Shown: in pieces, positions 25,301-33,104 of the stretch
Layout of the letters: every line of letters begins with the position of its first letter
How positions within the stretch are numbered: position 1 is the stretch's first letter
From: Acanthaster planci
Taxonomy: Eukaryota; Echinodermata; Asteroidea; Valvatida; Acanthasteridae
Assembly (NCBI RefSeq): GCF_001949145.1
Contig: NW_019091541.1
Span: 238,418 to 279,720, forward strand
Direction: 5' to 3'
DNA: 41,303 nucleotides
Notes under the pieces: model-generated
What the model was told of the DNA's origin: nothing
Databases searched by the model: none
What the model saw: the letters and a program-made list of their open reading frames with translations, nothing else
Program-made: the position numbers and the translations under genes

Positions 25301-28300
25301 TTCTGCTCGCCTGAAATCCAGGAGTATGCTTATTCATCAGCTGTTCCAGTGAGCATGAATGATACTGTCACACTGGATGACCAGTACAAGAATGTTCCAA
25401 TGGGCAAAGTTGCCAAGATGAAGCAGATCTCTGGTGGTCTGTGCGGAACTCATCTTGAGGTATAAACCACCACCTAAAAAGCCAGCACCAATTGCTGAGA
25501 CATATGGAATAAAAACTTGAAAAAATGCGATTATCATGTTTGACCTAATGAAGATCTTTTTAATCGACCTACATGTACTAGATGTTTCACCCTTTTAAAA
25601 AAGGTTTCGTTGAATAGATTTTACACAGGTTTGTGAAAAGCAGTGTTTGTATACGTACTACTTACAACTTTTTCAATGGAATATACATGTACGTATTGAA
25701 ATGGAGGTATATTCAGTGTTCATGTACATTGTATGTGGTATCAATAGCATTTTTTCTGTATCTGCCGATGTTAATACTATTTGATCCTTAGGTGTTTGGG
25801 TGTGTGATTGCAATTTAGCGGCTTTCTATTTTTACAGTTTTGAAGACATATCCTCTGATCTCTATCGTGTTAACCACTCGGTGCCGGGTAACGGAGATGG
25901 TGGCTTTTTGCGCATTACCAGGGTGCCTGAAATCAAACAAAGGAGCTAGCTGGGTCTAAGATGGTACTCGGAACAAAAGACCGAGCTGCTGGGAATTGCC
26001 ATTATTTCTCAGTTGGCATTAGTGGAAGTAATCTGTCATTGTTTTGAAACAGTATACCACTGTTTGTGGCATTCACCATGGGGACAAAAGTGCTCCAGCA
26101 CTTCATCAGCGATGAGTGATACAGTACTGCTGCACGCTAGTCTGGCCATAATGGTAAAGCTATTGCCATTCAGCAATGCACGGGGCCAATTTCGAGAACA
26201 AAGGAAACTATGCAACACTGCACAATCTGGGCTGTCTTTACTGGGCGTATATGTCTGCAATACTCGAGCGTCAATGGAGGTTGCCTGTCCCATCAGAGTA
26301 GCCACCAGACAGTCATTTGTGTGGGTGTAAACGTCCAGTAAATGAAGTTATGAATTTTTGAAGAATTTTGAAAACAGAAAATGTTGAAAATTGCCCGGAA
26401 CTTGTCCCGCATATGCAAATTCCACCTGGCAGGTAGTGGTTAACATATAGGGCCCTTTCATTTACCGTGGTCTGTTCAGTGTCTCACTGTGTTTCTGCTT
26501 GTGTATTAAAATGTTTATAAATGCAGAAGAGCTAGTGTGTCTGACAGCACTACATGGTAGCTAGAGCAGTTCAGATTTGCAGACTAATTTTGAGCCTTTC
26601 TCCAGACTGTTCTGACCAGTGTTGTAGTTGAGACCACGTGAGCTAGACCTTCACAAGACGAATACAAGACCAGCACAAGACAAACAAGTTCTCCAGTCTG
26701 AATTCAAATCACAAGCTATTCAAATGAAGTGCAACAAAAGCATTCCTTGTAGTCATTGTTCACCCCGTTGCTTGTGACTGATCTTGTCCATGGTCTTGTG
26801 TTTGGTCTTGTGCCTGATCTTGTTATGGTCTACTAACTTATGAAAAGGTCCGTTTATAAGATGACGACCATGGAGTACATGTGTAAGTGCATATGAATCA
26901 TATTGGTTCACATGGATATTCCTGTTTTAGAATTTCTGACTGGCACACTGTTATGCCACGTACATGCAATACAGTACGCATTTATTTTTATTGTGCCAAA
27001 TATACTAGAAGGGTGTAGTATATTAACTGTTTCCTCTGAAATAAAGTTTTGAATGAAGGAATAATTTCTGAGGTTAAGAGCCTTGGCTGGAATTGTAAAG
27101 GTGCACATAGCTTTAAATACCGGTATGAAATATTTACATGAAAAATGTCTGCATTTTGTATGGTATCTTAGTGGCATAATTAGCTTAATGTAAAACCAGC
27201 AGCAGTGAAAATGAGTGTTTGAGCATGATGAAAGTCTCTTTCGCATTTTATCCAAAAGGAATACGATGTTTGAGTTGATGGCCACATATACACAGAAATG
27301 TACCTGTACCATTATGTGCGCAGGCACATGCCTACAGTGGGAGACTTTGAGACACACGGAGGGCTCCAAACATACTGGTCCTTTGTAGCATTTCTTAGCA
27401 TGCGTGCATAGTTCTGAGCAGGTGCAGTACTGTAAAAAGGGACCAGTTCGTGTGCTGCCACCAGTAAAAGTCTCCCAAATAAAAGTTTTTCTGCTGTGGA
27501 AAGCCATGAAAGGGAATACAGTCAGTGTTCACATACATGTAAAAGTGATTTCTGATTTCCCCAATCATGAATTTACAGCATGAGTTCATTTTTTGTACCT
27601 GTGGGTAACTATTATTGCCAATATGGCTTGCCTAACGGTGAGTTTGTAGATTCCAGCCGGGCCAAACTTCTTGTGTCGATCCCTCCCAACCCAGAGTCAA
27701 CTATATGCGAGGTTAGGCCTACATCCTCATTAGCGAATAGTGATCACTTTGACATAGGCGATGAGGTGCAATTCTACTGTTCTCATACAGGTGGGCAACC
27801 CCTACCCTACTTGACATTTTTAAGAAAGGGCAACCAGCTGTCCGGTCCCTGCCAAACAATCACCCACCAGTATTGTCTCACTGAAAATGATAACGGATTG
27901 ACCTTCACTTGTAACATGACCACATCTGTCTTGGATGAGCCACGTACTTGCTCTGTGATGCCACTGAAAATCTTGCCAAATGCCACCATCCTACCTGCAG
28001 TATCCAGGGTTCAGGAGGGGACCTCGGTATCATTTGAATGTTCTGGAGAGGGCATGCCTTATATTACCAACTACGGGTGGAGAGTGACTAATGCTTATAC
28101 TGGAGACATCCTACCCACAAATAGGTACACAACTGCACAGTCTGCGAATGGTCAGTCTTAGGAGATAGCAGTGACAGAGAATCTTGAATTGTGATGCATA
28201 TATATATAGTTAGTGTGCCCTCTAGACTCTTCTGTAATGCCACTGCAAGAGTTAAAGTACATGTAGTGAAACCGGAAAGAACAACTTTGAGTGTTGAGAC

Positions 28301-31300
28301 AGCAGAGGTAGCCACAGAAAAACCACTGAGCCCCACATCGCAACAGCAATGTCAGTCAATGTGGCCTCCATTGTTGTGGCAGTAGTCCTAGCAGTTGCAG
28401 TAGTCATCCTCATCATTGTGCTTCGGTGGCAAAGGAAACGCATTCAGAGGTCTTCAATCAAGCACCCAGGATTGACCAGGTGTGACACAAGCTGGCTACA
28501 AATGCATTGCCAGAAGTGCAAAATATGCATATGCTGGAGTCCAGGAGAATAAGACTGATGGTGATGAGTATGATAATGTCTCTTCAGGGTGGTCCTCTTA
28601 CCTCAGGGAACCTTACATTGCAGGACTCTACTGCACATCAAGAAGGTCAGGAATATGCTTATGCTGCTGTTCCACAGAGCATAAATAATCCTACCTCATT
28701 GGTTGGCCAGTACAAAGATGTTCCTACCAGTAAAGATGCCATGTCCCTACAACAGACCCCTGTTGGTCTTCTGCAGAACTCTTCTAGGTATGAAATGCCA
28801 TCAAAGCTAGCATCGACTAAAAAGCCGAGAAAACGGTAACTCCATCAAATTTCTTTGATTATAAATGCATTTATGTTTGATAAATGTCCCTCCTTGCACA
28901 TTAAGGCAAGGTGGCCTACCTTGAATTTTATGACTCTCGTGCATGCCCTGACTGTCAGGAATTTGCTAATTAATGTTGCTGTCCAAGAAAACATGAATGT
29001 TCCAACCACAGCATTTCCCTGCACCCCCACAAAGTACCATTTACATGGTTCTTGAGTGTTGCGGCTTTGAAGGCTATATGTAGCTTTGTGGTTTAATTTT
29101 AAGGTTTGTAATTAGAAAAGAGCTAAAACCTGTTGTTTTTTGTGCGAGCATGAGTGTAAATCCTACGGGGGATTGTGGTATATACCCTCTCCACTTTTTG
29201 AGGTGGGAGGGAGAGATGGGCTTTTGCATCATCCTCGTCCACACCTTTTTGTGATGAGCAGAAAATTAAAGTAGATTGTAAATGTCCTTTCACCAAGTGA
29301 CAATATTTTGTTCAAGCTAACTTATTTGCATTTTAAAGTGAAAGATTTTTTTAAAGTGATGTGTGGCACAGTACCGGTACTACCCAGATTGTGACACTGT
29401 CCGGAAAAAGAGTGAAATATTGAGTACTTTCTGTTACACACAAGTGACTGAGTTTCATGTACAACTTGTTCACCTATCATCTTTTTTTTTATAAAGGGGG
29501 TTCAGGTTAGGGAATAAGAGTCTTGTGTAGCTCATCTGCTTGGAATTTGGAGAATTTATCACAAATGAAATTTTTCTTTATTTTGGGTGTGTGTGTTGCA
29601 TAGATTGGTTCTCAAGGCACTTTATCTGTGGATTGAGTAGATAAATTGTTAACATATTTACATGCTTAACATCCAGAATTGGAAAATGAAAAGTTGAACA
29701 GTCCTTGGTGTCATAGAAATGTTGTGCAACATATTTGTGTATCTTTCGTGGCCATTTCTTGTTATGTAATGTTGATAGAATTACACTTAATCTGACTTTA
29801 AGCTTAAATGTACCGTAGTTGTGTGCTTTCTGGCTATAAACATGTGAAACAGCAAGAAAAGTTTGCAATGCAACCTAATTCCACATTTTGTATCCAATCT
29901 GTTACTGTCTCTTGTTATCCTCATTCGTTAACCCTTTAATTGCCAACTCTAGCACATTTTTGTCGATGAATGGGGGAAGGGTTCAAACTTGATATCAGAC
30001 AATTTGCGCATGCCAGTTTTCAACTAACCGACTCACTCAGGTTGTTTCAGGAATTTCAATACATTTTTGTCCAAGCACATTGGTCATTGTGTAATGGACT
30101 AGGGTCTGCCACCTATAGTCGTAATGTACATGCAACTCATAGGTCATCATGATGGTTTTGTGTTCCTGAGTTGGTTGCCTTGCGGAAATCGGTTCTTTTT
30201 TGTCTATAACCAGAGTCCTAATAGCCCAGTTGATATCTGGGCTATTAGGACTCTGGTTATAGTCATTGTTAGTGGAATTAGGCATCATTTGGTCATCAGT
30301 GGCCATGGCCAAAATTTGCAGGTCATCAAAAGGCACCAAGTTGTCATCAAAAAGGCATCCAAAGTCATCAAGGGTCTCACTTGTCACTATTTGGTCATGT
30401 GGCATTGGTGGTTGTCAAAAACAGGGTTACCTGTGAGGGGCAGTAAGATTCCTGCACCTGCTGGTAGAGGCACAATTTAGTACACTGGGTTTGCCTGAGA
30501 TTGAGCCTTATGTATGCAGTGAAGATTGTGTTTGATTAATGCACAGATCTATGGCTCTGGTTTCCTCCACAAACTCTAAAGTTTTGCCGAAATGTGGATG
30601 AAACCAAGCTAGAGCCTTGTTGCATTGGACCATTTTATTTCTTCATGACATGTGTTTTATGTCATTAATCTCTATAACTTAATTTAATTCTCAGTTCATG
30701 CAATTTTGGTCACTAGTGACAGCATCCAGGAGCAGATCTCTAAAGGTTCTGTCCCAGATATACAGAGACGAATCAGTCAGTTTCAGGTGGAGGAAGAACA
30801 GTCATCAGCAAGTAAGCTCACCCAGAGGGATAAATTTCTGTCTATTCTATGTTGTCACCAAATTCTTTGAGTGAACTCTATCAGTAACCTCTGATGTGCC
30901 TGACTGAAAGAGCCAAGCCTTTTCAGACCATGGATGTTACGCCCATTTGTGGAGCTCACCACCCTCGTGCATTGAAGTCTTTGTGCATGATGAGCACCTC
31001 AGTGGAAAAGGTATACATTTTTGACTGACCTGTCTTGGAAAAATGGGTGGTGCATGAGAATAGTATGTCCGACTTTCACACAGTTGGTTTGAAATGAAAA
31101 TTTATGTACATTGACGATATGCAGAAAATGTTGGGGGGGGGATTCTGCACGCCCCAGCTCTTTGAAGCAGAAATGGAAAGGAACTGGTATTTGTTGACTG
31201 CCAGGACCAAATGTCCAAAAGACTGCCCACTGTTTCTGTTAAATTTAATAGTTGTGCCCCATCAAAAACTCCATTGAAAAGATGCATTGCGTGGGCCCTT

Positions 31301-33104
31301 TAATTCAGCACAATAGAACCGAGGATCTGCAGATAGACATTTTGTTTAATGGTAGCTTTCTCATAACCCCAAAAAAGCTGTGAGAAATATTATTTCAGTT
31401 CTTACATTCCTCCTACCGATACTAAACAGGAAGTCCATGGCCCACCACAAATTGAAATATCAGCAAGTGGTTTTCTGGGAAACGCACGTATCTTTCTTAC
31501 CCATGTATTTCAGACTTCAGCCATGTCAGCCACCACAGTGACAGGATTCTGACTAGAAAATGTGATATCTAGTGCAATATGTAATTCAAACAATACATGT
31601 AGAGCATATAAAACAGCAACAACAAATACCAGGGGTATAAATTTCCTCATTGCAAAATCCTGTCATACGTAAAAACTGCTTTGGGTTTCCAGTTTTATGC
31701 AGCAGTAGAAAAATACCAAAATCGCAAGAGGGCAAAACTTTTGGGGGAGGGGGACAAAAGTTTGAAATTGTTTTGATTTAATCTTTATTGTGCATTTCTG
31801 CAGGGATGATGCTAGTACCGGTACATTTTAGGGCTTTTTACATGTTCTTTAGAAGGAAAGGAAATTAGACCCTTTTTTCCACTTTTTCAGGGAGAGAGGG
31901 GGCATATGGTCCCTATTGTCCACACTAGATCTGCCTTTGATCCCAGCCCTCATTTTGTACATTTCTTCCAGATTGGGAGCAACTCGTCCATGATAACTTG
32001 CAGCTCTTGGTGAAGAACCCAACTGAGACTCTGTGGCCCCGGGATACAATGTTCCGATACTTACAGCTGATGGAGTCCCTGCAAGAGAACCTACAAGAGA
32101 GGCAGGACATCCTGGACCTCTCCTGTAAGCGTGGACCCATCTTCTCCCTGTGGGAGTAATGAGAGATGGCATGCTTCAACATACATGTACCTGTAGCATT
32201 ATCCTTGGAACTCACCGTCTTGGGGGGATGAACTGAGCACGCACAACCAAATTTCTGTAGGAATGTTTGGACTGTGCTAGTACTTACCAGGCGCCAGGAG
32301 AATTTTTACAGTTTGACCAACCTGGCTATTCTCTGCCAGTGAGGAGGGGCCTCTTGGAAGTCAGCACAGATAGTGTTGACACTTGTTTTCATGGTGTTAA
32401 TTGGGGTCTGTTTCACACTGTGAGCACTCTTTTAATCGTGATTTCTGTGAACTTTCTGTTTTCGTATTGGGTGGACAGAGGTCCTCGGTGTTTCAAAAAT
32501 TCTCCCAATGCTGGGTATGCATTACTCGTTCTAAATAGCAGACGAGACATTTAAATACATCACAGTTAGGGATGACCCTGAATGACTCGGACGTCACATT
32601 TCTGTGATGTATTGTTTCTGCATTTTGTTTTTGTTTGAACTTCTTAAGAAGTTAGGATACACACAGATGAAAGATACAGATTTTGCACCACTGCAGTTTG
32701 GTTGATTCGCACATTGGATTAGCCAGTACACGTAGGTCTAGCCACCTTCATGCCGTTGTCTGGTTCCGTGTCTTTGATGTACCTCACAAAAGTACACAGC
32801 CTTTAAATAAATGGGTCTTGAAGTGCATATGTAGCTTTTGCAGTGGCATAGCTACATACCCCTGCCCACGTTATATCTCTGAATTAACACAGCCTACATG
32901 TATGTACAAGCTGGTGTTTGTTGTCTTGATATAATTGTGCGCACCCAAGCATTCCCCCAGAAATTTCACCACCAGTCTGCACACAGGGCCTTTGGCTTAC
33001 ACCCATACCCTTAACCCTGTTAATTGGCACAGTAAAGATATTAATTTGTGTATTTTTGTATCTTGTTTCCAGATCATGCACTGCTCCAAATATTTGACTC
33101 CTAG
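13243..33104 (+). CDS. CATSPER2: CatSper2, sperm cation-channel pore subunit (whole gene, 12 coding exons)
   Basis: CatSper2 is one of four pore-forming subunits of the alkaline- and voltage-activated calcium channel of the sperm flagellum. Joining the 12 exons gives 1548 bases, 515 residues plus stop, close to the human protein's about 530. The splice phases are 1, 0, 1, 0, 0, 2, 1, 2, 2, 1, 1 and all agree. The protein has a cytosolic N-terminus (1-115), S1 (about 117-134), S2 (about 153-172), S3 (about 182-201), S4 with R217, R220, R223, K226 and R230, S5 (about 247-270), a pore with T302-L-D-Q-W306, S6 (about 320-346), then a charged linker and a conserved C-terminal segment containing W-P-R-D. 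Human CATSPER2 has T-L-D-H-W in the pore and the same W-P-R-D segment. Intron 9 (11.4 kb) contains receptor-like exons on the same strand. The coordinates given span introns; exons are listed separately. An extra symmetric exon in intron 9 cannot be excluded. Confidence 0.95.
14264..14454 (+). CDS. CATSPER2: CATSPER2 coding exon 2
   Basis: Encodes residues 53-116, the basic stretch before S1. P-P-L-N-M-W-A-H-F-V-L-E matches the human P-P-L-S-L-W-A-G-W-V-L-E. The acceptor is GGTCAG; the donor GTAACC is weak but gives phase 0 and the right length. Confidence 0.85.
15054..15108 (+). CDS. CATSPER2: CATSPER2 coding exon 3 (S1)
   Basis: A short exon of 18 codons plus one base encoding transmembrane segment S1 (N-F-M-L-L-L-I-L-A-N-S-I-A-L). 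The acceptor is TCTTTCAG and the donor GTAGGT, phase 1. Confidence 0.9.
15321..15493 (+). CDS. CATSPER2: CATSPER2 coding exon 4 (S2, start of S3)
   Basis: Encodes residues 135-192 with S2 (F-M-V-E-I-I-L-K-W) and the start of S3 (W-N-I-F-D-F-F-V-T-V). The conserved S2 glutamate and S3 aspartate of voltage sensors are present. The donor after GGG (GTGAGA) gives phase 0 and exactly the human spacing to exon 5. Confidence 0.95.
16087..16248 (+). CDS. CATSPER2: CATSPER2 coding exon 5 (end of S3, S4)
   Basis: Encodes residues 193-246. The S4 voltage sensor reads L-R-V-F-R-I-L-R-S-L-K with basic residues every third position. The acceptor is TCCTGCAG and the donor GTGAAT. The exon is 54 whole codons. 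Confidence 0.95.
17114..17238 (+). CDS. CATSPER2: CATSPER2 coding exon 6 (S5)
   Basis: Encodes S5 (M-T-F-I-M-L-L-L-L-L-L-F-A-Y-I-F) and the extracellular turn Y-T-R-S-D-R-E-D-L, which matches the human Y-T-R-S-P-R-Q-D-L. The acceptor is CACTAG and the donor GTAAAG, phase 2. Confidence 0.95.
17868..18040 (+). CDS. CATSPER2: CATSPER2 coding exon 7 (pore loop, S6)
   Basis: Encodes the pore helix and filter T-L-D-Q-W-Y, then S6 (F-Y-L-M-L-W-I-C-I-G-S-F-I-F-R-N-I-F-V). The acidic filter aspartate expected in every CatSper pore subunit is present at about residue 304. The donor is GTGAGG, phase 1. Confidence 0.95.
18687..18819 (+). CDS. CATSPER2: CATSPER2 coding exon 8 (post-S6 helix)
   Basis: Begins V-N-N-F-Q-S-I-R-N-D-L, matching the human V-T-N-F-Q-N-I-R-K-E-L, and continues as a charged, probably coiled helix. 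The donor GTTAGA at 18820 is chosen because only its phase 2 keeps exon 9 open. Reading through would reach a TGA near 18886. Confidence 0.85.
19204..19302 (+). CDS. CATSPER2: CATSPER2 coding exon 9 (linker)
   Basis: 99 bases opening with R-R-M-T-I-I-A-N-Q-Q-L-L-A-E-A. The acceptor is TTTTTCCAAG and the donor GTGCAC, in and out both phase 2. Only one of the three frames is open. The sequence itself is not conserved enough to recognise, so this exon rests on phase and splice sites. Confidence 0.65.
19406..19631. mobile_element. Foldback/MITE-like element with 24-base perfect terminal inverted repeats
   Basis: The left end 19406-19429 (GGTAATTCCAGAAATTAGGG then GTCC) is exactly the reverse complement of 19608-19631. 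Inside, 19441-19458 pairs with 19571-19588 at 17 of 18 positions. The whole 226-base unit can fold back. No coding capacity and no clear target-site duplication are visible. Confidence 0.75.
20359..20465 (+). CDS. Signal-peptide exon of a nested receptor-like gene
   Basis: From the ATG at 20359 the frame reads M-R-T-S-R-L-P-I-L-F-I-L-W-F-F-Y-G-P-S-T, then F-G-A-E-T-D. This is a basic N-terminus, a hydrophobic core and a plausible cleavage site after F-G-A. A consensus donor, GTAATA, follows at 20466, phase 2. At 35 codons this is the typical first coding exon of a secreted or membrane protein. It lies on the same strand and upstream of the immunoglobulin-receptor pieces at 22374-28839, so I infer it is the 5' exon of that gene or a duplicate of it. 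Upstream promoter elements were not identified. No matching second exon was found. Confidence 0.5.
20847..21027. mobile_element. Foldback element, copy 1 of a small family
   Basis: Arms of 30 bases (20847-20876 and 20998-21027) are reverse complements at 27 positions; the arm consensus begins CCAGTGTTGTATTCGAGTCC. The centre contains AAGCTATTCAAATGAA and ACAAAAGCATTCCTT, shared with the element at 26616. It is noncoding. Confidence 0.75.
22374..22550 (+). pseudogene. Receptor cytoplasmic-tail copy C
   Basis: The frame reads S-H-Q-G-Q-E-Y-A-Y-A-A-A-P-Q-S-M-N-D-P-T, and later G-Y-E-V-P-S-S-F before TAA at 22548-22550. It closely matches the tail of copy B (H-Q-E-G-Q-E-Y-A-Y-A-A-V-P-Q-S-I, and later R-Y-E-M-P-S-K-L) and part of copy A. 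No transmembrane or immunoglobulin sequence precedes it, so it is a detached tail exon or a remnant of a tandem duplicate. The tyrosine motifs could be phosphorylation sites in a working receptor. Confidence 0.6.
23776..23799. repeat. 24-bp perfect palindrome
   Basis: CATAGAGTTGGA followed directly by its reverse complement, flanked on both sides by ATTAACCCC-like direct repeats. Its function is unknown. Confidence 0.7.
24822..25465 (+). pseudogene. Immunoglobulin-superfamily receptor copy A: transmembrane segment and tail
   Basis: An open frame from 24822 carries a pre-membrane stretch, a clear transmembrane helix at about 24999-25080 (V-A-V-A-V-I-L-A-V-A-V-I-V-L, then W-Q-R-K-H stop-transfer), and a tail with E-Y-N-N, E-Y-A-Y-A-A, V-Y-D-N-I-S-P-G and E-Y-L-E-L. 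Alignment with copy B shows a one-base shift near 25315. The tail then continues in another frame as Q-E-Y-A-Y-S-S and Q-Y-K-N-V-P to TAA at 25463-25465. A donor-like GTATGA follows the stop-transfer sequence at 25111. The Tyr motifs resemble SH2-binding sites by inference only. The frameshift makes a pseudogene more likely than a working gene. Confidence 0.65.
26616..26832. mobile_element. Foldback element, copy 2 of the same family
   Basis: Starts CCAGTGTTGTAGTTGAGACC, like the arm of the 20847 element. It shares the interior words AAGCTATTCAAATGAA and ACAAAAGCATTCCTTG and ends in a run of GGTCTTGTG-like words complementary to the ACAAGAC words at its start. It is more diverged than copy 1, and its right edge is approximate. 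Confidence 0.6.
27580..28839 (+). pseudogene. Immunoglobulin-superfamily receptor copy B: Ig domains, transmembrane segment, tail
   Basis: The frame starts inside an Ig domain (V-G-N-Y-Y-C-Q-Y-G). It continues with a C2-type domain (V-Q-F-Y-C-S-H ... L-T-F-T-C-N-M ... D-E-P-R-T-C) and then the start of another (V-S-F-E-C-S-G ... Y-G-W-R-V). At 28159-28161 a TAG interrupts G-Q-S, and homologous-looking sequence goes on. The domain end A-R-V-K-V-H-V appears near 28245 in another frame. The transmembrane helix V-V-A-V-V-L-A-V-A-V-V-I-L and R-W-Q-R-K-R lies at about 28355-28445. The tail has E-Y-D-N-V-S-S, then a shift (14 bases shorter than copy A) and Q-E-Y-A-Y-A-A, Q-Y-K-D-V-P and R-Y-E-M-P-S-K-L, ending at TAA near 28837. 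Several disruptions indicate a pseudogene. Unrecognised introns could explain some frame changes. Confidence 0.7.
30206..30260. repeat. Perfect hairpin, 24-bp stem and 7-base loop
   Basis: 30206-30229 is the exact reverse complement of 30237-30260, with loop TTGATAT. The stem includes AGTCCTAATAGCCCAG. It lies in CATSPER2 intron 9, so it would be transcribed with that gene. It may be a recent inverted duplication, the core of a foldback element, or a small structured RNA. Confidence 0.9.
30265..30405. repeat. Cluster of GTCATCA-type words
   Basis: GGTCATCA, TTGTCATCA, AAGTCATCA and related words recur about every 20-25 bases directly after the hairpin, with related words also before it near 30142. 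It looks like a degenerate minisatellite. Confidence 0.5.
30717..30811 (+). CDS. CATSPER2: CATSPER2 coding exon 10 (linker)
   Basis: Encodes S-D-S-I-Q-E-Q-I-S-K-G-S-V-P-D-I followed by a Gln/Glu-rich stretch. The acceptor is TCACTAG, phase 2, and the donor GTAAGC, phase 1; both fit their partners. It lies 11.4 kb after exon 9. Confidence 0.8.
30812..33072 (+). other. CATSPER2: CATSPER2 introns 10 and 11
   Basis: Intron 10 is 30812-31971 and intron 11 is 32125-33072. No other gene is seen. An AATAAA at about 32805 inside intron 11 could serve a prematurely ended transcript. Confidence 0.7.
31972..32124 (+). CDS. CATSPER2: CATSPER2 coding exon 11 (conserved C-terminal segment)
   Basis: Encodes N-W-E-Q-L-V-H-D-N-L and W-P-R-D-T-M-F-R-Y-L-Q-L-M-E, matching the human D-W-E-T-L-V-H-E-N-L and W-P-R-D-S-L-F-R-Y-F-E-L-L-E. 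It ends at a strong donor, GTAAGC, at 32125. Read-through would instead end at TAA 32157-32159 with a tail unlike CatSper2. Confidence 0.95.
33073..33104 (+). CDS. CATSPER2: CATSPER2 last coding exon (29 coding bases plus stop)
   Basis: After acceptor TCTTGTTTCCAG, the phase-1 frame reads Y-H-A-L-L-Q-I-F-D-S and stops at TAG 33102-33104. Human CATSPER2 ends V-Q-A-L-M-N-L-E-D-K, so A-L, the hydrophobic spacing, D and the end point all agree. The exon is far too short for ORF-based detection. Confidence 0.8.

Larger units (their letters stand above)
19303..30716 (+). other. CATSPER2: CATSPER2 intron 9, 11.4 kb
   Basis: Much longer than the other introns. It holds a signal-peptide exon, three receptor-tail copies, foldback elements, a palindrome and a perfect hairpin, all listed separately. 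The stretches 21030-22370, 22551-24820, 25470-26610 and 28850-30200 show no gene that I can support. Confidence 0.8.

Noticed and set aside
25897-25959. Possible THAP-domain start (M-V-A-F-C-A-L-P-G-C)
   Set aside because: The Cys spacing is suggestive, but a stop follows after 20 codons and no C-x2-H half was found downstream.
26908-27507. 199-codon open frame on the minus strand starting at ATG 27507
   Set aside because: It is the second-longest frame in the window, but it has no domain, no splice context, scattered Cys/His without a finger pattern, and AT-rich intron-like base content. A chance frame is the better reading.
32125-32159. In-frame read-through end of CATSPER2 exon 11 at TAA 32157
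   Set aside because: A strong GTAAGC donor and a downstream exon matching the CatSper2 C-terminus explain the gene better.
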